36,719 bases of DNA from Bordetella parapertussis (lineage in GTDB: Bacteria; Acidobacteriota; Terriglobia; Bryobacterales; Bryobacteraceae). Location: contig CALQCC020000042.1 of the NCBI GenBank assembly GCA_943328975.2, forward strand, positions 1-36,719. The letters are read 5' to 3'. Shown here in pieces: positions 24,152 through 36,261 of the stretch. The translations under genes were made by a program, and so were the position numbers. The notes beneath the pieces were generated by a model, which did no database searches, was not told where the DNA came from, and saw only the letters and a program-made list of their open reading frames with translations. Position 1 is the stretch's first letter; the number at the start of each line of letters is the position of its first letter.

Positions 24152-25486
24152 ATGCCCTCCACTGAAGTCCACATTATCGGCGGCGGACTCGCCGGATGCG
24201 AAGCAGCGTGGCAAGTCGCGCGCGCCGGTGTCCGAGCCGTCCTCTACGAAATGCGCCCTGTGCACACTACGCCGGCGCATAAGACAGACGCGCTTGCCGA
24301 GCTAGTTTGCAGCAACTCACTGAAGAGCGAACTGGAAAACTCCGCGCCGTGGTTGCTCAAAGAAGAGCTGCGCCGTATGGGATCGTTGCTGATCGGCGAC
24401 ATCGCGCCACGCGTTCGTGTGCCCGCCGGTCACGCACTCACTGTCGATCGTGACCTTTTCGCTGCGGAGGTCACACGCGTGATGGAGAACGAGCCGAATA
24501 TCGAACTCCGTCGCGAAGAGGTTACGTCGCTCGATCCGGACAAGATCTGGATCATCGCCAGCGGACCGCTCACGTCCGACGCGCTCGCTTCTGAAATCGC
24601 CCGCCTGACAGGCTCGGAACGCCTGTTCTTTTACGACAGCATCAGCCCCATCGTCGATACTGACTCCATTGATCGCACCATCGCCTTTGCACAGTCGCGC
24701 TATGACAAGTCGATCGACGGCACGGACGACTACTTGAACTGTCCGTTCAACAAGGAAGAGTACGACGCCTTCCTGGACGCGCTACTCGCCGCCAGCAGCG
24801 TCCCCGCGCACATCGAGGAGGATCGACCTGATGAAAAGAATATCCGTTACTTCGAAGCCTGCCTCCCGATCGAAGAGATCGCACGCCGGGGTCGAGATAC
24901 GCTACGCTTCGGACCAATGAAGCCGATGGGATTGACCGACCCACGCACCGGCCGCCGACCTTACGCGGTCGTGCAACTACGCGCCGAAAACGCCCGTGCG
25001 GGCAGCTACAATCTAGTCGGGTTCCAGAACCACATGCGCTTCGGCGACCAGCAACGCGTGCTCCGCATGATCCCAGGCCTTGCGAACGCTGAGTTCCTGC
25101 GTTTTGGGCAAGTGCATCGCAACACGTTCATCAATGCGCCGGCGTTGCTTTCGACTACGCTGCAACTCCGCTTCAATCCGAATATTTTCTTCGCTGGGCA
25201 GATCTCCGGTGTTGAGGGATACGTGGAATCCATCGCAACAGGCTTTCTCGCGGGCCGTGGGGCCGCCGCGCTAGCGCTGGGGCACCCGATCCGGATCGCC
25301 CCGCGTGCGACCGCTCTCGGCTCGCTCACGACTTACGTCTCCGGCGCGGACCCGACGCGCTACCAACCGGCGAACATCACGTTCGACTTGTTGCCAAAAC
25401 TAGAGAATCCGCCGCGTGACAAGAAGCAGCGCTACGCAGAAGTTTGCCGCCGCGCGCTGGCGGCCCTGGAAGAGATCCGTGTCTGA
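24152..25486 (+). CDS. trmFO: Folate-dependent tRNA (uracil-54-C5)-methyltransferase TrmFO
   Basis: 444 residues from ATG at 24152, seven bases after GGAGG; a GTG one codon earlier is too close to that site. TrmFO makes ribothymidine 54 in the T-loop using methylene-THF and FADH2. The dinucleotide motif HIIGGGLAGCEAAWQVA starts the protein, followed by AELVCSNSLKSE with the active-site Cys, LNCPFNKEEYDAF, and the FAD-binding end FFAGQISGVEGYVESIATG. Bacteria with TrmFO usually lack SAM-dependent TrmA. It overlaps xerC by eight bases, the gene order (gid-codV) seen in Bacillus, where it continues into clpQ-clpY and codY. Those genes do not follow here. Confidence 0.97.
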   Translation: MPSTEVHIIGGGLAGCEAAWQVARAGVRAVLYEMRPVHTTPAHKTDALAELVCSNSLKSELENSAPWLLKEELRRMGSLLIGDIAPRVRVPAGHALTVDRDLFAAEVTRVMENEPNIELRREEVTSLDPDKIWIIASGPLTSDALASEIARLTGSERLFFYDSISPIVDTDSIDRTIAFAQSRYDKSIDGTDDYLNCPFNKEEYDAFLDALLAASSVPAHIEEDRPDEKNIRYFEACLPIEEIARRGRDTLRFGPMKPMGLTDPRTGRRPYAVVQLRAENARAGSYNLVGFQNHMRFGDQQRVLRMIPGLANAEFLRFGQVHRNTFINAPALLSTTLQLRFNPNIFFAGQISGVEGYVESIATGFLAGRGAAALALGHPIRIAPRATALGSLTTYVSGADPTRYQPANITFDLLPKLENPPRDKKQRYAEVCRRALAALEEIRV

Positions 25487-26387
25487 CCTAGCGGCAGCCA
25501 TCGAGCGGTACTTAACCGAACTGCGCGTGCGCAATGCGTCGCCGCATACGCTCCGCAATTACGCGACCGACCTAGAACGCTTCACTACTTATTTCTCCCC
25601 AAAAGATGCGGAGCCACCATCACCCGTAGCGTTCACTGTACTGTTGCTGCGCGAGTGGCTGAGCCAACTCTATGCCGAGGGCTTGAGCACCGTCACCATT
25701 CGCCGCAAACTCGCAGCCGTGCGATCGTTGTTCGACTTCCTGGCGCGGGAGGGAACGGTGCCGACGAACATCGCTCGGCTGGTTCGCACGCCGAAGGCGC
25801 CGCAACGATTGCCGTCGGTCCCTACCGCCGAACAAACGAATGCGCTGCTGGACGGTGTCGCGGCGGACAAGCTTGAACGCGCGTTTCCGCAACGCGACAT
25901 TCTCATATTTGAACTGCTGTACGGCTGCGGCTTGCGCATCAGCGAATTGGTTGGCCTCAATCTCGAAGACTTCGATCGCACCGAGCGTTGGATTCGAGTT
26001 CGCGGCAAAGGACGCAAGGAGCGGCAAGTTCCTTACGGAGGCAAAGCGGCCACTGCGCTCGATGCCTATATTGAGAGCCGGCACGCGCAGATCGGCGAGC
26101 ACGGGTTGCTCTTGAACCGTTTCGGCAAGCGCCTCTCCGATCGCGGCGCGCGCGACATCGTGAAGCTATACTCCCGCGTACTCGCTGGAGATTCTTCACT
26201 GCATCCGCACAGCCTGCGCCACGCCTTCGCGACGCATCTTCTTGCAGACGGGGCGGACTTGCGTTCTATCCAAGAACTGCTTGGGCACGCCCGCCTGGCG
26301 ACGACGCAGAAATATACGCAGGTCTCCTTGACGGACCTAATGACGGTCTACGACAAGGCACACCCGAAGGCGCACCGAAAGCCCTAA
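25479..26387 (+). CDS. xerC: Tyrosine recombinase XerC/XerD-type
   Basis: 302 residues from GTG at 25479, inside the last codons of trmFO. An upstream frame start would duplicate unrelated sequence. Xer recombinases resolve chromosome dimers at dif. The N-terminal core-binding domain (about 1-95) has [26 protein letters not shown]. The catalytic domain holds the full set: Arg in [13 protein letters not shown], Lys in [11 protein letters not shown], His-x-x-Arg in [14 protein letters not shown], His in [14 protein letters not shown] and the nucleophile Tyr in that last motif. The stop codon (TAA, 26385-26387) overlaps the glnA stop on the other strand. The link to trmFO favours XerC over an integrase. 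No dif-like site was sought exhaustively. Confidence 0.93.
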   Translation: MSDLAAAIERYLTELRVRNASPHTLRNYATDLERFTTYFSPKDAEPPSPVAFTVLLLREWLSQLYAEGLSTVTIRRKLAAVRSLFDFLAREGTVPTNIARLVRTPKAPQRLPSVPTAEQTNALLDGVAADKLERAFPQRDILIFELLYGCGLRISELVGLNLEDFDRTERWIRVRGKGRKERQVPYGGKAATALDAYIESRHAQIGEHGLLLNRFGKRLSDRGARDIVKLYSRVLAGDSSLHPHSLRHAFATHLLADGADLRSIQELLGHARLATTQKYTQVSLTDLMTVYDKAHPKAHRKP

Positions 26388-27793
26388 ATGTCGTAGTAGA
26401 GAGCGAATTCGTAAGGATGCGGGCGCAACCGCACAGCATCGGCCTCATGCCGCCGCTTGTAGTTGATGTAGTTCTCCAGCAACTCTTCGGTGAAGACGTC
26501 GCCCTTCAGCAAGAACGCGTGGTCATCTTCCAAGTCGTTCAGCGCTTCTTCGAGCGATCCCGGCATGGAGGGAACAACTTTCATTTCTTCCGGCGACAGA
26601 TCATAGATATCCTTGTCCAGCGGCTCGCCTGGATCGATCTTGTTCACCACGCCGTCGAGTCCGGCCATCACCATCGCAGCAAACGCGAGATACGGATTCG
26701 CCGACGGATCGGGCGGGCGGAACTCCACGCGTTTTGATTTCGGCGCGGAGGAATACATCGGGATGCGCACGGCCGCGGAACGATTGCGGCGCGAATATGC
26801 GAGATTGACCGGCGCTTCATAACCCGGGACCAGTCGCTTGTAGCTGTTGGTGGTGGGTGCAATGATCGCCGACAACGCACGGGCGTGACGCAACAAGCCG
26901 CCGATGTACCACAGAGCCATCTGGCTCAAGCCCGCGTAAAGATCACCCGCGAAGAGCGGCTTGCCATCCTTCCACAAACTTTGATGGACGTGCATACCGC
27001 TGCCGTTGTCGCCAAAGAGGGGCTTCGGCATGAAAGTCACAGTGCGACCGTACTGATGCGCCGTGTTGCGGATGATGTATTTGTACAACATCATGTTGTC
27101 CGCGGATTTCGTCAGCGTGTTGTATTTTTGATCGATCTCGGCCTGGCCGCCGGTCGCGACTTCATGATGATGGCACTCGATATCGAGTCCGCACTTGATC
27201 ATCGTCTCGACCATCTCCGCGCGCAGATCCTGATGATGATCGGTGGGCGGGACCGGGAAGTAGCCTTCCTTATAACGGGGCCGATAACCGAGATTGTTTT
27301 CCGCGCGCGCGGAATTCCAGCGGCCTTCTTCGGCGTCGATGTAGTAGAACCCGTGGTTCGCCTGTTGATCGAAACGAATGTTGTCGAAAATAAAGAACTC
27401 GGCTTCGGCGCCCAGAAACACCGTATCCGCGAGTCCGGAATTTTGCACGAACATCTCCGCCTTGCGCGCGATCCAGCGCGGATCGCGGTCATAGTTCTGC
27501 CGCGTGATCGGGTCTACGATGTTGCAAGTCATCACTAACGTCTTCACTTCGTAGAACGGGTCAACGAAGGCCGTCTCCGCATCCGGCAAGAGCAGCATGT
27601 CGCTCTCATTGATCGCCGCCCAGCCTCGAATGCTGGATCCATCGAACCCAAAGCCCTCCTCAAAGGTGCTCTCCGTTAACTGCCCCACCGGATACGACAC
27701 GTGCTGGTTCACGCCGGGCAGATCGGTGAAGCGCAGGTCGATCTGACGAATCTTATTTTCAGAAATAAACTTCAGGACCTCTTGAGGAGTCAT
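26384..27793 (-). CDS. glnA: Glutamine synthetase type I
   Basis: 469 residues from ATG at 27793; GTG at 27799 is another possible start. It forms glutamine from glutamate, ammonia and ATP and is the main nitrogen-assimilation enzyme. Markers are [68 protein letters not shown] and [17 protein letters not shown]. The segment [10 protein letters not shown] at about residue 397 contains the tyrosine that GlnE adenylylates in the beta-type enzyme, so adenylylation control is likely. The start faces xseA 39 bases away, leaving a very short shared promoter region with no evident NtrC-type site. The stop overlaps that of xerC. Confidence 0.97.
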   Translation of the reverse strand: MTPQEVLKFISENKIRQIDLRFTDLPGVNQHVSYPVGQLTESTFEEGFGFDGSSIRGWAAINESDMLLLPDAETAFVDPFYEVKTLVMTCNIVDPITRQNYDRDPRWIARKAEMFVQNSGLADTVFLGAEAEFFIFDNIRFDQQANHGFYYIDAEEGRWNSARAENNLGYRPRYKEGYFPVPPTDHHQDLRAEMVETMIKCGLDIECHHHEVATGGQAEIDQKYNTLTKSADNMMLYKYIIRNTAHQYGRTVTFMPKPLFGDNGSGMHVHQSLWKDGKPLFAGDLYAGLSQMALWYIGGLLRHARALSAIIAPTTNSYKRLVPGYEAPVNLAYSRRNRSAAVRIPMYSSAPKSKRVEFRPPDPSANPYLAFAAMVMAGLDGVVNKIDPGEPLDKDIYDLSPEEMKVVPSMPGSLEEALNDLEDDHAFLLKGDVFTEELLENYINYKRRHEADAVRLRPHPYEFALYYDI

Positions 27794-27832
27794 TCCCACA
27801 TGATACTCTGCCGCGTGCCCTAGACTGAATAG

Positions 27833-29173
27833 GTGGAGCAGATTGCCTTCAGCTTAGGACGGGGACGGCGCAGTTACACGGTCAGCGAACTGACCGCGGA
27901 GATGCGCGCGATGCTGGCGGGGGAGTTTACTGACATCCTCGTGGCGGGCGAGATCTCCGGCGTCAAATTCGCCACCAGCGGTCACTATTACTTCACTTTG
28001 AAGGACTCGCTCTCGCAGTTGCGCTGCGTCTGTTACAAGATGACTGCGCGCTATCTGCGCTTCAAACCACAGGACGGCGCGGCGGTGCTGGCTCGCGGCC
28101 GTGTTGACCTGTACGACGCTCGCGGCGAGCTGCAAATCATCATCGACTCGCTGGAGCCACAAGGCCTCGGCGCGCTGCAAGCCGCGTTCGAGGAACTAAA
28201 GAAAACACTCGCGGAGGAGGGATTGTTCGACGCAGCGCGCAAGAAGCCGCTGCCCCCACTACCGGAACGGATCGGAATTGTGACTTCGCCTACCGGGGCC
28301 GTGATCCGAGACATGCTGAACGTCCTGGAACGGCGCTGCCCGGGCCGCCATATTCGAATCTTTCCGGCACAGGTACAAGGCGAAGGGGCGGCGGAGCAGA
28401 TTGCGGAAGGCATCGGCTACTTCGCTACGTCCGAGTGGGCGGACGTCATCATCGTCGCGCGTGGCGGTGGATCGCTGGAAGATTTATGGGCGTTTAACGA
28501 AGAGATCGTGGCGCGCGTGATTGCGGCAAGTGAAGTGCCGGTGATCTCCGCAGTGGGGCATGAGACGGACTTCACGATCGCGGATTTTGTGGCGGACCTG
28601 CGCGCTCCTACGCCTTCAGCCGCCGCCGAGCTCGTGATCGCGACGCGGCAGAGCTTGGTGGACGGCTTGCGCATGGCGGAGCACAAGCTGCGGCAGAGTA
28701 CCCGTCTAGCGCTCGCATTGGCATCACGCCACCTCCACCAAGTTGCCATTGATGGAACGCGACTGCGGAACATGATCGGTCGGCGCACGCAGCGTGTGGA
28801 TGAACTGGAATACCGGCTGCGCGATGCTATGCGTGCGATGGTGGGCCAACGTAAACGAACTCTGGATGCAGCGGCCGCCCGGCTCGCGCGCAAGGACGTC
28901 CGGCTGAGGTTCGCGGAGGCTCGTCGAAAAGCGGGAGCGCTCGATCAGGCATTGCGGCAGCTTGCACAACTGCGGCTGCGTGACGCGAAAGGTACTCTGA
29001 CGCCGCTCACCGCGAAGCTCGAGCAATTGAGTCCGCTGACTATCTTGGAGCGCGGTTACGCGATCGTCGAGCACGATGGAAAGATTGTGAAGTCGCCCAG
29101 CGATGCGCCTGTGGATTCCACGGTGCGAGTGCGCGTGGCGAAGGGACAACTCAAGGCTCGCGTCGTAAACTAG
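27833..29173 (+). CDS. xseA: Exodeoxyribonuclease VII large subunit
   Basis: 446 residues from GTG at 27833 (MEQIAFSL). With XseB it degrades single-stranded DNA from both ends. The N-terminal OB-fold (about 12-105) has [40 protein letters not shown] and [17 protein letters not shown]. The catalytic middle has [20 protein letters not shown] and [20 protein letters not shown] with [18 protein letters not shown]. The C-terminal coiled-coil region runs to [19 protein letters not shown]. xseB, usually downstream, is not found here. The stop overlaps that of the facing methyltransferase gene (CTAG, 29170-29173). Confidence 0.96.
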   Translation: MEQIAFSLGRGRRSYTVSELTAEMRAMLAGEFTDILVAGEISGVKFATSGHYYFTLKDSLSQLRCVCYKMTARYLRFKPQDGAAVLARGRVDLYDARGELQIIIDSLEPQGLGALQAAFEELKKTLAEEGLFDAARKKPLPPLPERIGIVTSPTGAVIRDMLNVLERRCPGRHIRIFPAQVQGEGAAEQIAEGIGYFATSEWADVIIVARGGGSLEDLWAFNEEIVARVIAASEVPVISAVGHETDFTIADFVADLRAPTPSAAAELVIATRQSLVDGLRMAEHKLRQSTRLALALASRHLHQVAIDGTRLRNMIGRRTQRVDELEYRLRDAMRAMVGQRKRTLDAAAARLARKDVRLRFAEARRKAGALDQALRQLAQLRLRDAKGTLTPLTAKLEQLSPLTILERGYAIVEHDGKIVKSPSDAPVDSTVRVRVAKGQLKARVVN

Positions 29174-30117
29174 CCGCGAATAGCCGCTTCGGCGATCGCG
29201 TAGAAGTGCCGGATCGCCGCCGGAAATGGTGTATCTTCATTCCAGCCGAGATACCGCTGCGCAGCTTCGGTGGATGACATGCCCAGCGTTTTTCGATGTT
29301 CCAGGCCGTGTTCCAGCAGGAATTCCGCTGACGCACCCGTGGGCACTCCGAAGATCCACGGCTCGCCCCAAGCCTTAATCTGACGAAGACGCGCAGCACC
29401 GACTCGTCCAGCTTCGTTGGGCGGCTCCCAGCCGCTATTGATCTTCGCGATGGAATCGATCAAGTCACTGTACGCAAAGTCGAAGACAAGGGAACTGCCC
29501 GGCGCTTGCCGTGAGATCCAGCGGAGTGTTTCGGACACCGCAACTGCCGGCAGATACATCGTGACGCCTTCCCAGATGAAGAAGGTCTTCTGCGTGGCGT
29601 CGTAGCCTGCCGCCGTAAGCACGTCGGCTAGGGTCTGATGCCGGAAGTCGATGGGCAAGTAGGTGAGGTTCGCCGGATCGCTCCCGATGGCCGCTTGCAC
29701 GCGACGGCGCTTCCAGTTCTGGGTCGCGGGTTGATCGATCTCAAACACTCGGGCGTTGCGAAGGATCCCCGCGAAACGGTGCGCGCGGGTGTCCCAGCCT
29801 GCTCCCATGATGACGACCTGCGTAGCGCCATCGGCAATCGCTCGCTGCAAGCGTTCGTCGATAAATTTAGTGCGAACGTTCAGAGTCATCACCGCGCTCT
29901 GCACTTCCGGCTCCTGAAGAGTCTCGGGAGTATCATGTTCCAGCGCCTTGGCCAGCGCGTGTTCGCCGATCAGCGCACGCTCTTCGGGTCCGATAAGTTT
30001 GTCGGCCAAGTAATCGGGGTTCTTCCAATGGGGATGGTCGATACGCGACCCCACTGCGCGGGCTGCGGCGGCCCAAATAGAAGTACGGGATGGTAGCTCG
30101 CTCACGTTGCTCACCAC
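29170..30117 (-). CDS. LCM/PPM-type class I SAM methyltransferase
   Basis: 315 residues from GTG at 30117, two bases after the guaB stop; a second GTG follows directly. It belongs to the leucine-carboxyl-methyltransferase-like group (Pfam PF04072, TIGR00027 type): IAAAARAVGSRIDHPHWKNPDY-like start (here AAARAVGSRIDHPHWKNP), VIMGAGWDTRAHRF as motif I, VFEIDQPATQNWKRR, and FIWEGVTMYLPAVAV. In actinobacteria these methylate diverse small molecules, some of them polyketides; most are uncharacterised. Here it ends the guaB transcript. No substrate can be inferred. The stop overlaps xseA by four bases. Confidence 0.85.
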   Translation of the reverse strand: MVSNVSELPSRTSIWAAAARAVGSRIDHPHWKNPDYLADKLIGPEERALIGEHALAKALEHDTPETLQEPEVQSAVMTLNVRTKFIDERLQRAIADGATQVVIMGAGWDTRAHRFAGILRNARVFEIDQPATQNWKRRRVQAAIGSDPANLTYLPIDFRHQTLADVLTAAGYDATQKTFFIWEGVTMYLPAVAVSETLRWISRQAPGSSLVFDFAYSDLIDSIAKINSGWEPPNEAGRVGAARLRQIKAWGEPWIFGVPTGASAEFLLEHGLEHRKTLGMSSTEAAQRYLGWNEDTPFPAAIRHFYAIAEAAIRG

Positions 30118-30119
30118 TG

Positions 30120-33099
<2,980 letters not shown>

Positions 33100-33102
33100 C
33101 CT

Positions 33103-33579
33103 CTAGGTGTGGCAGCTCGCGAGGCCACGCTTTTCGAGGTACTGCTGATGATAGTCCTCGGCGGGCCAGAACGTAGGCGCGGGAGTAATCTCCGTCACGA
33201 TGGGGCGCGGAAAGCGCGCCTGTGCGGCGGCGAGCGATGCTCGGGCGTCAGCTTCCTGCTCCGGCGAATGAAAGAAAATCGCGGAGCGATACTGCGTACC
33301 GTGATCCGGACCTTGATAATTCAGCGTCATCGGGTTGTGGTTGTCCCAGAAGATTTCCAGTAGATCGCGGTAACTGATGACCTCGGGATCGAAGGTGACC
33401 TCGACCACTTCAGCGTGCCCAGTGGTATCGGTGCAGACCTGTTTGTAGGTGGGGTTCACGACTTCCCCGCCCGCGTAGCCCACCTGCGTGGATCGCACGC
33501 CAGCGAGCCGCCGGAACGTCGCCTCGACGCCCCAGAAACACCCGGCACCAAACGTGGCTTTCAGCAGAGTGGAGTCCAT
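33103..33579 (-). CDS. msrA: Peptide methionine-S-sulfoxide reductase MsrA
   Basis: 158 residues. It repairs S-epimer methionine sulfoxide in proteins. The catalytic motif is GAGCFWGVEATFRRLAGV with the nucleophilic Cys. Other markers are GYAGGEVVNPTYKQVCT, GHAEVVEVTFDP, FWDNHNPMTLN and QYRSAIFFH. A C-terminal Cys (LASCHT) could be the resolving residue. There is no fused MsrB domain. The gene lies 13 bases after ybjQ and three bases before the SDR-like gene, so the three are likely one transcript leading toward guaB. The link to purine synthesis is positional only. Confidence 0.96.
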   Translation of the reverse strand: MDSTLLKATFGAGCFWGVEATFRRLAGVRSTQVGYAGGEVVNPTYKQVCTDTTGHAEVVEVTFDPEVISYRDLLEIFWDNHNPMTLNYQGPDHGTQYRSAIFFHSPEQEADARASLAAAQARFPRPIVTEITPAPTFWPAEDYHQQYLEKRGLASCHT

Positions 33580-33592
33580 ACCTCAATTGTAG

Positions 33593-33925
33593 CTAGTCGG
33601 CCCTCTCTACGATCACCGCAGTTCCATAGCACAACACTTCGGTCACGCCTTGCATCACCTCGGTGGTGTCATAGCGCATGCCGATAATACCGTTCGCGCC
33701 CATCTGCATGGCCTGGTCCACCATCTGGTCGTAGGCTTGCTGGCGCGTCTTTTCGCACAACTCTGTCAGTAGGGTGATATTTCCCCCGACGATCGTTTGC
33801 AGGCTGGCCCCGATGGTCCCGAAAATGGAGCGCGAGCGGACGACGATCCCGCGCACCAGTCCCAAGGTCTGGGTCGTGCGGTATCCGTCCAGCGTGAATG
33901 CGGTAGTGACGAAATTGTGAGTCAT
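33593..33925 (-). CDS. YbjQ/UPF0145-family protein
   Basis: 110 residues from ATG at 33925, six bases after a perfect AAGGAG; an earlier frame start at 33946 lies over the upstream hairpin and is not used. The family (DUF74, UPF0145) forms a homopentamer in crystal structures and is annotated as a possible heavy-metal binding protein, but its role is unknown. Conserved parts are [29 protein letters not shown]-like ([16 protein letters not shown]), [12 protein letters not shown] and the C-terminal YGTAVIVE strand. The length is typical. It heads the ybjQ-msrA-SDR group. A strong hairpin ends about 16 bases before its start codon. Confidence 0.92.
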   Translation of the reverse strand: MTHNFVTTAFTLDGYRTTQTLGLVRGIVVRSRSIFGTIGASLQTIVGGNITLLTELCEKTRQQAYDQMVDQAMQMGANGIIGMRYDTTEVMQGVTEVLCYGTAVIVERAD

Positions 33926-33941
33926 ACGTGTCTCCTTAAAA

Positions 33942-33987
33942 GGCAAAAGGCACGGAACGCGAACTTCGCGCTACCGTGCCTTTTGCC
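33942..33987 (-). terminator. Long hairpin between an exported-protein gene and ybjQ
   Basis: GGCAAAAGGCACGG (33942-33955) is the exact complement of CCGTGCCTTTTGCC (33974-33987), a 14-base stem. The loop itself contains CGCGA (33958-33962) pairing with TCGCG (33966-33970). On the minus strand the stem is followed by TTTT and then directly by the AAGGAG of ybjQ. The position, 14 bases after the stop of the 34002-34802 gene, fits an intrinsic terminator with a short U-tract. Because the ribosome site lies so close, it may also influence ybjQ translation. Confidence 0.65.
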
Positions 33988-34001
33988 AGTTCCTCTTGCT
34001 G

Positions 34002-34802
34002 CTACTGCTTGCCCATGTACTCCGGAGCCTTCACACGGCCTTCAAAGAAGCCCTTGTTGTTCTCCTCGCACGAATATTCCTGGATCTGCCAGTCGGTGCG
34101 CAGCGTGAACACCTTCTTGACCGTCCACGGCTCGGTGTACATTACCGAATCGTCCACAGTGATTTCGTAGTCGATATGTCCTAGGTCGCGCCGGGTGAAT
34201 TTTTCCGTCAGCACCATTTTGTCGCTGTGCGGATGCCCGTTGGTGTCGATCTTCGTCAAGCCGTTAAAGTTCTTCGTCACGATTACGAGCGTGTCGCCCT
34301 CATAGTGGCCGATCGAATCGCCGTACCAAGTGGGAACCTTCCTGGCGTTGAACTCGCGGCCGTCGGTGGGCAAAACCTTGAACCAGGTGTTCTGCTCGTA
34401 TAGGAATGCGAAAGTATCGTCGGTTTGGACAAACTGCACCGGGTCCGGGCCATTCATAGAACGGTTGTGTCCGAACGGCAGGCAGGAGCCTGTGTAATCG
34501 CCCTTTTCAGCGTCGTATTCGTCGAACTCTTTCTTGCCTCGCGGCGTGTAAGGCAGGGGCTTGCCGTACGCTTGTTCGACGTTCTGATTGAATGGCCGCT
34601 GCCACACGCCGTTCATGCTCGGCTTACCATTCGCAAGCTTGGGCGCGGGACCTTCCGGCGGAGCGTAGACGGGCGCTTTGCCTTTGCCCTTTGCGGCACC
34701 GGGAGCACCCTTGCCCGCACCTGCACCAGCGGGCGGTTGAGCGATCAAGAAAGCGGCGGACGTCAGCAGCACCGCGGCTGCGAATACGATACGGTTCTTC
34801 AT
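34002..34802 (-). CDS. Exported acidobacterial protein of unknown function
   Basis: 266 residues with a signal peptide (VFAAAVLLTSAAFLIAQ), then a Gly/Ala/Lys/Pro-rich linker (about 22-50). The mature domain has SMNGVWQRPF, DPVQFVQTDDTFAFLYEQNTWF, TDGREFNARKVPTWYGDSIG and HYEGDTLVIVTKNFNG. I recall this order (a small W/Y-rich domain with DGR...P.WYGDS.GHWEGDTLV) in many acidobacterial and proteobacterial secreted proteins that lack a named function, often beside DUF6152 proteins as here. There are no catalytic residues I can assign. It starts 18 bases after the DUF6152 gene and is followed by a terminator-like hairpin. Confidence 0.82.
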   Translation of the reverse strand: MKNRIVFAAAVLLTSAAFLIAQPPAGAGAGKGAPGAAKGKGKAPVYAPPEGPAPKLANGKPSMNGVWQRPFNQNVEQAYGKPLPYTPRGKKEFDEYDAEKGDYTGSCLPFGHNRSMNGPDPVQFVQTDDTFAFLYEQNTWFKVLPTDGREFNARKVPTWYGDSIGHYEGDTLVIVTKNFNGLTKIDTNGHPHSDKMVLTEKFTRRDLGHIDYEITVDDSVMYTEPWTVKKVFTLRTDWQIQEYSCEENNKGFFEGRVKAPEYMGKQ

Positions 34803-34820
34803 GAAGATTCCTTCTGACTC

Positions 34821-35195
34821 CTACTGCCGCAGAATAATGTTGCCGTCTTTATCGGTCACAACGCGCGTGCTGCACGTTTTGGAGCCATCTTTCGCCAGCG
34901 AGCCATCGAGCACAATTTCGTCGCCGATCTTGATGGAGTCCTGATAGAAACCTGCGCGCGTCATCGCGTTGGGCGAACCGAGCTCGCACTGCCATTTTTC
35001 CGTAGCTCCGCTGGCCATCTTGGCGTCGACATAGATCCACGCATGCGGATTCCGCCAGTCGATCTTAGTCATTTTGCCGGTCAGCTTGACGGGCTTCTTG
35101 GTGTCATATTCCGCCGCTAGCGAATGATGAGCCCAGAGCGAACCTGCGCCAAAGGTGGCGAATAAAATTGCAAGGGCGAACAAACGTTGTTTCAT
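34821..35195 (-). CDS. Exported DUF6152-type protein
   Basis: 124 residues from ATG at 35195, eight bases after AAGGAG; a longer frame to 35216 is not needed. Signal peptide LFALAILFATFGAGSLWA is followed by the family start HHSLAAEYDTKKPVKLTGKM, then KIDWRNPHAWIYVD, WQCELGSPNAMTRAGF, IKIGDEIVLDGSLAKDGS and a C-terminal beta strand. This matches DUF6152, a common exported family of unknown role in Acidobacteriota and Proteobacteria, with an OB- or beta-barrel-like pattern. It is co-directional with the neighbouring exported gene (18-base gap) and likely co-transcribed. Confidence 0.86.
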   Translation of the reverse strand: MKQRLFALAILFATFGAGSLWAHHSLAAEYDTKKPVKLTGKMTKIDWRNPHAWIYVDAKMASGATEKWQCELGSPNAMTRAGFYQDSIKIGDEIVLDGSLAKDGSKTCSTRVVTDKDGNIILRQ

Positions 35196-35325
35196 AAAAC
35201 TGACTCCTTCCAACACGCCGGGCGCACCCGGCCACAGTCAAAGATCTTCTCATACTTCATCACTATTGTGGGTGCGGTGCAACCGCCGGGTGGCTAGGCC
35301 GGGGGGGTGATTTCGACGGTCGCCG

Positions 35326-35700
35326 TTAGCGCCGCCAGGGCAGCAGGGCCCGCAGACGCTCGTCTTGCAGAAACAATCCCAGCCAGAGTAGAATCCCGAC
35401 CACCACCGGCGCGGCAAATGCAGGATCGTGGATGCGCACGTGGGTCGCGGTCGCACCACCTAAGTAGCCCGTGAGCAAGATCGCTCCCAGAACGGAGGTG
35501 CGCGGGATGAAATACAGAAGCGAAGAGACAAACGCCGCCACGCCGATGGCCGGAATCACGTCCTCCGGATATCCAAAATTCGCAAACCCTGCGCGCATGT
35601 CTTCGGACTGCACGAGCGCAAGGTTGATACCGCTGGTGAGCATGAAAAAGCCTGAGGCCCAGCTCAGCACACGACCGATCCAAATCGTCCTAGTGGACAT
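35326..35700 (-). CDS. Four-helix DoxX-like membrane protein
   Basis: 124 residues from ATG at 35700 (GGGAAG seven to eight bases upstream). The longer frame lacks a supporting site. Four hydrophobic segments are visible: about 9-26 (VLSWASGFFMLTSGINLAL), 46-64 (VIPAIGVAAFVSSLLYFI), 68-85 (SVLGAILLTGYLGGATATH) and 93-110. LGGATATHVR and the overall layout are typical of DoxX-like/DUF4870-size proteins, which are thought to act in redox or membrane assembly contexts. The YciI-like gene diverges 111 bases away. The 130-base gap toward the DUF6152 gene shows no clear gene. Confidence 0.76.
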   Translation of the reverse strand: MSTRTIWIGRVLSWASGFFMLTSGINLALVQSEDMRAGFANFGYPEDVIPAIGVAAFVSSLLYFIPRTSVLGAILLTGYLGGATATHVRIHDPAFAAPVVVGILLWLGLFLQDERLRALLPWRR

Positions 35701-35811
35701 ATTTGGTCTTCCCTTTGTTCGTTTCACAGTTCCACAGTATACTCCGGTGCCCGCGCGTCGACCTTTACACGGCCAAGCCGCTAGAATACTGAAGTCAAGG
35801 AGCAGCAATCG

Positions 35812-36240
35812 ATGCGCGTGTTAGTTTGCGTGAAAGCGACGAAAGACAGCGAGGCGGGGGTCATGCCGAGCGAGAAGTTGCTCACCGCCATGGGCAAGTA
35901 CAACGAAGAGTTAGTGAAAGCGGGCATCATGCTGGGAGGCGAAGGGCTTCATCCTACGTCCAAGGCGAAGCGCGTGCGCTTTTCAAAAGAGGCACCCACC
36001 GTCACAGACGGACCGTTCGCAGAGACCAAGGAAGTGATCTCCGGTTTTTGGATATGGCAGGTCCGGTCTATGGAAGAGGCCGTGGAGTGGCTGAAGCGAT
36101 GCCCGTTCGAGCAGGGAGAGGTCGATATCCGGCCCATCTTTGAAGCGGCCGACTTCGGAGCCGAGTTCACACCGGAGCTTCAAGGGCAGGAGACACGGCT
36201 ACGCGAGGCAGCGGAGAAGCTGAAACAGAAACCCTCCTGA
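35812..36240 (+). CDS. YciI-like/DGPF-domain protein
   Basis: 142 residues from ATG at 35812, with AAGGAG nine bases upstream. It is of the YCII/DGPF family (dimeric alpha-beta barrel): VCVKATKDSEAG, KYNEELVKAGIMLGGEGLHPT, and VTDGPFAETKEVISGFWIWQV, the motif that gives DGPF its name. The C-terminal part RCPFEQGEVDIRPIF is also typical. In many Acidobacteriota and actinobacteria such proteins accompany ECF sigma factors, but no sigma gene is visible before the window edge. The biochemical role is unknown. A weak TAGAAT -10 box lies at 35782-35787. Confidence 0.92.
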   Translation: MRVLVCVKATKDSEAGVMPSEKLLTAMGKYNEELVKAGIMLGGEGLHPTSKAKRVRFSKEAPTVTDGPFAETKEVISGFWIWQVRSMEEAVEWLKRCPFEQGEVDIRPIFEAADFGAEFTPELQGQETRLREAAEKLKQKPS

Positions 36241-36261
36241 CGATCTGCGACACTGTTGGGC

